DNA of 64,000 bases from Turbatrix aceti (lineage: Eukaryota > Nematoda > Chromadorea > Rhabditida > Panagrolaimidae), in NCBI GenBank assembly GCA_963969345.1, contig OZ017766.1, positions 6,820,001-6,884,000 of the forward strand, written 5' to 3'. The notes beneath the pieces were generated by a model. The model was not told the origin of the DNA. It did not search any database and was given only the letters and a program-made list of their open reading frames with translations. The position numbers and the translations under genes were made by a program. Every line of letters begins with the position of its first letter. The stretch's first letter is position 1. This document shows positions 59,571 through 64,000 of the stretch, in pieces.

Positions 59571-60940
59571 TTAAGAGACAGTCCACGACAGGATTTAGGA
59601 ACAAGGGGGATACGAGGACAAGGCTTTTTTACACTTTCAAATGTTTTGAGCCAGAATTGTTCCCCACCCCTAGGAAGGTCTAAAACCGCGATACACAGAT
59701 TTTAAAAAAAATCGGAATCTGTAGTTTTGGCTTCTGAAAGGTTTTGACACAAGTTAATGCCACGCACTGCGTTCAAGAGGAAAAAAGCTGAAAATTTTTT
59801 TAGGGGGGTTTTGGGGGAAGGGGAACATGGTGTCGTAGTAAGATTTTTTTTATCGTTACGGTAAGTGCCAATTTTAGGCTTAATTGTTTGGTTTTTTGGC
59901 CACCACAGGTTGGGTATTCAAATGTGCCTACAATTATATATCCTATCTTCTTCCCCGTGTTTTTACGTCTCGAATGATGTATAACACAAAATTTTAAAAG
60001 TTGGATAAAGTTGTCATTTTTGACTATTTTTGACGCGCACTCGAGTAAAAAGCGCGCGCACCGTCTCTTTTTCGCCTCGCTGGTCGAAAAAGTGATGCGC
60101 GCGCACGTAACAGGAGTCGACTTTGAAAAATTGCCCTGAAGCCAGTTTTTGTTTATGATGCTTGCGGTTACTTTGTTGGGTTTGGGCATGTCCCAAAGAT
60201 TGTTTTCAGCCATTTTTCCTTTTTATCGGTTAATTGTGCGCAGTGCTGCAGGTAACAAAAGAAACATGAACTTTCAAATACCGTAACTGATCGGAAACTT
60301 ATGCAATAAAGAGCAGAAGTAGTTTAAAACAATCTTTGGGACATGCCCAAACCCAACAAAGTAACCGCAAGCATCATAAACAAAAACTGGCTTCAGGGCA
60401 ATTTTTCAAAGTCGACTCCTGTTACATCACTTTTTCGACCAGCGATGCGAAAAAGAGACGGTGCGCGCGCTTTTTACTCGAATGCACGTCGAAAATTATC
60501 AAAAATGAGAACTCTATCCAACTTTCAAAATTGTGTGTTATACATCATTCAAGGCGTAAAAACACGGGGAAGAAGATAGGATATATAATTGTAGGCACAT
60601 TTGAATACCCAACCTGTGGTGGCCAAAAAACCAAACAATTAAGCCTAAAATTGGCACTTACCGTAACGATAAAAAAAATCTGACTACGACACCATGTTCC
60701 CCTTCCCCCAAAACCCCCCTAAAAAAATTTTCAGCTTTTTTCCTCTTGAACGCAGTGCGTGGCATTAACTTGTGTCAAAACCTTTCAGAAGCCAAAACTA
60801 CAGATTCCGATTTTTTTAAAAATCTGTGTATCGCGGTTTTAGACCTTCCTAGGGGTGGGGAACAATGCTGGCTCAAAACATTTGAAAGTGTAAAAAAGCC
60901 TTGTCCTCGGTCCGAAATCCTGTCGTGGACTGTCTCTTAA
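59571..60940. mobile_element. Large palindromic element bounded by TTAA
   Basis: Two arms of about 640 bp are near-perfect inverted copies around a centre of about 100 bp near 60220-60320. Termini read TTAAGAGACAGTCCACGACA and its complement. TTAA on both sides fits a TTAA target duplication as in piggyBac-type elements, although the next bases (GAGACAG) are not the usual piggyBac CCC end. Open frames up to 137 codons in the arms show no transposase motifs. Confidence 0.75.
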
Positions 60941-61022
60941 TGGATTTTGTCCATTGCGGGTAATGAATATCGATACAAATTTTTTAATGGAACATGTCCA
61001 TTCGAGTCATTTTTTTGTGAGC

Positions 61023-61900
61023 GTTGTGATCTTTGTTCGGTAACTTCTTCAACCGCTGCACCATGAAAGTGGTCGGACGAGTCAACTTTGTGCACGGGCG
61101 AAATAAACAATTTTCCAAGGACATCAACAGGTGGCGTTAATTTGTTAAAATTAATATTCATTTATATTTTACAATTGTTGTATACAAATGACCTAAACGA
61201 TCTGTTTGAGTCAAAAAAAGTAAAAATGTTTTCGGGTGAATCAGAAAGTTCACATTTGTACATTTTTTTAACAAAACTGTGATCATTAATCAATCTTTAA
61301 TCTGTCTTTTTTATGCACTAACAAACGTGTATTTTTTCTTCTTCATCCAACTTTGTGATTATCAAAGGAAGAAGAAGACCCGGGCTTGTATGTATAAAAC
61401 AACAAGATTGACCTGGCCCTCCCGAGTAGTCAGGTAGTATTTAGTCGTAGTTACCTTCAAAGTACACGTCAGATGATGATTGAGTGATTTATTAAATACA
61501 TACGCAGGCCGACCGGCGATGCGATTAAGGACACAGCCTGCCTAAGTGGATTCCTCTCGATGATGGGAGGAATAACAGTTTACGGTAGTCATTGCGAAGC
61601 TTACTTGGCGTCGCTTGACACGAGATGAACCCTTTGGTAAACACACGATCGACCGGGTGGTGGAGGGGGTGCTCTCGACTCCGACAACGACATCAACTAC
61701 AACTACTGCTACAACTCCGTCATCATCATCAATCACCCTAAAAACAACTAATTCTGATCGACTTGACCTGTGGGTCTTTGAAAAACACAAAGAAAAAGAG
61801 AAAGAATCATCTATGAACTCGTTTGTTTGTATCGCTTCGAGACCGAAAAAAACACAGTAAGCAGTGGTGCGCACGCAGATTGATTTTTGAAGCGAAAAAG
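61023..61900. other. Spacer with former GST upstream sequence
   Basis: The first 100 bases resemble other GST upstream regions, including TTTGTGCACGGGCGAAAT at 61088. No gene is seen in the rest; ACA/TCA trinucleotide runs lie at 61680-61735. Confidence 0.4.
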
Positions 61901-61904
61901 ATAC

Positions 61905-62240
61905 TCAACTGGAAACGATCAAATGTGTTACGTTTAGTTTTCTTTGTTCGGAAACGATCAAATTCGTTACTTTCTGTTTTCTTTTCCTGAAACGAAGAAA
62001 ACTGTTACGTTCAATTTTTTGTTCGTAAACGATCAAATATGTTACGTCACGATAAAATGTTTTAAGTTCAGTTTTTTTGACCCAAAATAACGAAATGTGT
62101 TATGTTCACTTTTCTTGTTCGGAAATGATAAAATGCGTTACGTTCAGTTTACTTTTCCCGAAAAGATCAAATTCTTCGTCTTCAGTTGTTTTCTTGTCCA
62201 GTTACGATCAATTTTTTCGTGTGTTCAGTTTTTCCTACCC
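61905..62240. repeat. Degenerate tandem repeat of about 40-60 bp
   Basis: AACGATCAAATnnGTTAC followed by TTCAGTTTTCTTTTCC-like words recurs about seven times with small changes. Confidence 0.6.
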
Positions 62241-63012
62241 AAAAACGCCACTTTTTCGTGACATCCGATCCCAAGTGCTTCTCTTTAAGCCCGTAAATGT
62301 GCCTGAACGCCGCCTTTCTCTTTTTTTTTTGCGGTAGACGGTAGCGGCAGGTCTTCATTCTTCCGGGTGATCCGGTCAAGAGCGTTCGCAGACGAACGAC
62401 ACCACAGTGACCACCGTTACCGACCAGTACAGTGTTTGCTTGCGATGGAACGGCTAATTCCGATGGCACGCGACTCGACTCGTCTCGTCTCCACTTCAGG
62501 TGAACAGTCCGGGTCGGTCATCCCCCATTCCTCATCCCGTTCGTTCGACGACAGGGGGGAGGGGGAGGTGTGCGCGGAGGTCCGTCAAGTCTCGCGTGTA
62601 AGCGGGGCTTGTTCGACACGCGCGCGCGCGTGTCCCTCGTCTCGGCAAACAACAAGCCAAGACAAGGAGCTAGCGCCCCGCCGCCGACGACGACGACGAC
62701 GACGACGACCCATACTTCATCAACAACATCATCCTCATCATCATCATTGAGGTAAGTCCTGGTCCTCCTCCTCCTCCTCCTCACTCGTCGATGCTTTCCT
62801 CCTCGCGGGCAGGCTGTTATCGTTTTACCTGTGCAATATTAGAGTACCCGATTGCTAAATATCTAATACTGTCAGGTAATGACGATTCACAGCCTCGTCG
62901 CTAAGGATATTATCGTCGCCGAATTCCGGAATTTGCCGTTGATCGGTCGCTGTTTGTTTGGGTCCTACCACGCCTGTCGTATCGGTATCGGGTGGCGTCG
63001 CGTGCTCTGCCC
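62241..63012. other. Spacer with simple repeats
   Basis: Contains a CGA trinucleotide run (62684-62709), a CTC run (62762-62781) and a CGCG run (62620-62630). A GTAAGT donor at 62752 on the plus strand could mark a non-coding first exon, but no partner exon is identified. Confidence 0.35.
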
Positions 63013-64000
63013 TCAGCAGAAGCCGGGAGGCGGTTGCACGGAGAAGCCGGGAGGAACAGATGGAGCCGGATTCTGAGTCGTAGTGGATCCCGATGAGAAA
63101 GGCCAGAGGCTGGACAGACGCTGAAAAAAATTGTACAATTTTAGGTATAATTACGGTAAGATAAAATATTTTTTGGCCTATTTTTCAGTCAAAAATAAAA
63201 AAGATCAGTTTATACCCATTTTTTTATAAAATCCCAAAAACTTACTTCAGCCAGCGAAGTCCCGGCGTTCGTCGACGACTCTCCAGCAACCGGGGTCGAA
63301 GTCGACAAGTTCGGCGAAAACGGAGCAGCAAACAAAGAAGGCCACGGATCAGCGGTAGCTGCAGGCGCTGGCGGAGGCGGCTTGGTGGTTGCCGGGACGG
63401 CCTTGCTCGGAGAATGAGCAGGAACAGAAGCCGCCACCTCAGCGGCCGTCTTCTTCGCCGGAAGAGGGCCCAACTTCGCCGCGACAGCCCGAAGAGTGCT
63501 TACAGGCTCGATACGGACAAAGTTGTCTTCGGTGCGGGTGTACGAAACCCCGGAAGACGTCGGAGCCTCGCTAGCTGCTGCTGCTGCTGTCGGTTCAGGA
63601 GCCGGAGCAGCACCAGCGCCACCACCAGCCTTGTCCTGCTGCTTTTTGGCTTTGCGTTCGTTTTTGAGGCGCTCTTTTTCTTCGAGTTCAGCGAGAATTT
63701 CAAATTTCGATTTCTGGCCAAGAGTTGGGGTTTCCTGCATGCGAGCCATGACCGCCGAGATGGGAACGGCTTTTGAGCGCTGCGCGACCTTCTTCGCCTT
63801 CTTGTTGGCCTCGACGTAGAGCAGAGGGTCCTGTGGTTCGGACTGCGAGGGGCCCGGGTCGGGTTGACCATTTTGCACGGCTCGGACTCGATCCTGCATG
63901 TGTTCGGGCCAGATATCGGGGATGGGTAAGACTTTTGGACGCTTGGAGCCCGATGGCTTCGCGGACGCGTTTTGATCCGGTTGGGAGTTGTTTGAAAACT
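63013..64000 (-). CDS. Proline- and alanine-rich protein, 3' end only (partial)
   Basis: The reading frame enters from the right edge. An exon from at least 64000 to 63246, joined in phase 0 to 63120-63013, gives about 287 visible residues ending at TGA. It opens with a basic KPSGSKRPKVL stretch and IPDIWPEH. A charged helical segment follows (KFEILAELEEKERLKNERKAKKQQ), then Ala/Pro/Thr-rich low complexity, and a tail with two PPGF motifs (VPPGFSVQPPPGF). PPGF repeats occur in RNA-regulatory proteins such as CNOT4, but there is too little here to assign a family. Confidence 0.7.

Larger units (their letters stand above)
58383..61022. mobile_element. Composite inverted-repeat element in the GST-D4 promoter
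   Basis: Perfect 16-bp terminal inverted repeats GCTCACAAAAAAATGA (58383-58398) and its complement (61007-61022). Several AATGGAC/GTCCATT words lie near both ends (for example 58433, 58474, 58494, 58523, 60951 and 60996). The outer flanks join into the upstream sequence seen in other GST genes (CTGGGC, then GATCTTTGTTCGG), so it is an insertion. A clear target duplication is not seen. It holds a nested TTAA palindrome, a 25-bp internal inverted repeat and a possible mini-gene. Confidence 0.7.

Noticed and set aside
59800..60213. 137-codon frame in the left arm of the TTAA palindrome
   Set aside because: A matching frame in the right arm is just the palindrome read back. It has no transposase or other motif and is interrupted by differences between arms.
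61542..61874. Overlapping frames on both strands at 61.5-61.9 kb
   Set aside because: They arise from ACA/TCA trinucleotide runs and have no splice sites or domains.

Overview
The window looks like nuclear DNA of a nematode. Genes are compact and intron-bearing, with short introns that end in the nematode TTTTCAG acceptor, and several families are nematode-typical. These are a seven-helix chemoreceptor of SRE type, an invertebrate GH25 lysozyme of LYS type, a secreted protein built of MIG-18-like cysteine repeats, a nematode sigma-type glutathione S-transferase (GST) cluster, and CREB and TACC proteins close to those of Caenorhabditis. I cannot name the genus. All exon maps below were derived by hand from splice sites and phase; each listed multi-exon gene closes in frame.

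Layout. 0.2-3.2 kb (+): a five-exon polytopic membrane protein of unknown family. 3.8-4.9 kb (+): an intronless aldo-keto reductase with a complete catalytic tetrad. 5.7-8.7 kb (-): an F-box protein. 9-13 kb: mostly repeat debris. 13.0-14.5 kb (+): the secreted cysteine-repeat protein. 15.5-16.3 kb (-): the lysozyme, with a GATA site upstream. 17.5-20.0 kb (+): the chemoreceptor. 20.2-22.7 kb (-): a TACC centrosomal protein. 23.3-23.8 kb (-): a short CREB-type bZIP protein lacking a kinase-inducible domain. 24.4-27.4 kb (-): a six-exon PWWP chromatin protein with two cysteine knuckles. 28.6-30.6 kb (-): an APMAP/strictosidine-synthase-like propeller protein. 30.9-38.6 kb: a tandem array of seven non-coding units with GGGGCCCC hairpins. 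38.9-39.9 kb: a foldback element carrying a nested hAT-like element. 40.0-41.8 kb (-): a small membrane protein gene whose second exon is interrupted by a 540-bp hAT-like element with an exact 8-bp target duplication.

42.5-58.3 kb (-): thirteen two-exon GST genes. One gene (A) is followed by four tandem 3,778-bp copies of a B-C-D trio. The edges of the repeat fall in a tract shared by genes A and D, so D1-D3 appear to be recombinants with an A-type promoter and first exon and a D-type second exon. Only D4 keeps the native D promoter, and a 2.6-kb composite inverted-repeat element sits directly upstream of its TATA box. 61-63 kb holds simple repeats. The 3' end of a proline-rich gene (-) runs off the right edge.

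Functional themes are detoxification (reductase, GST cluster), intestinal defence (lysozyme), chemosensation, and chromatin and centrosome housekeeping. The most unusual content is the recent GST amplification with promoter exchange, and the density of non-autonomous inverted-repeat elements that have landed in introns, one exon and one promoter.
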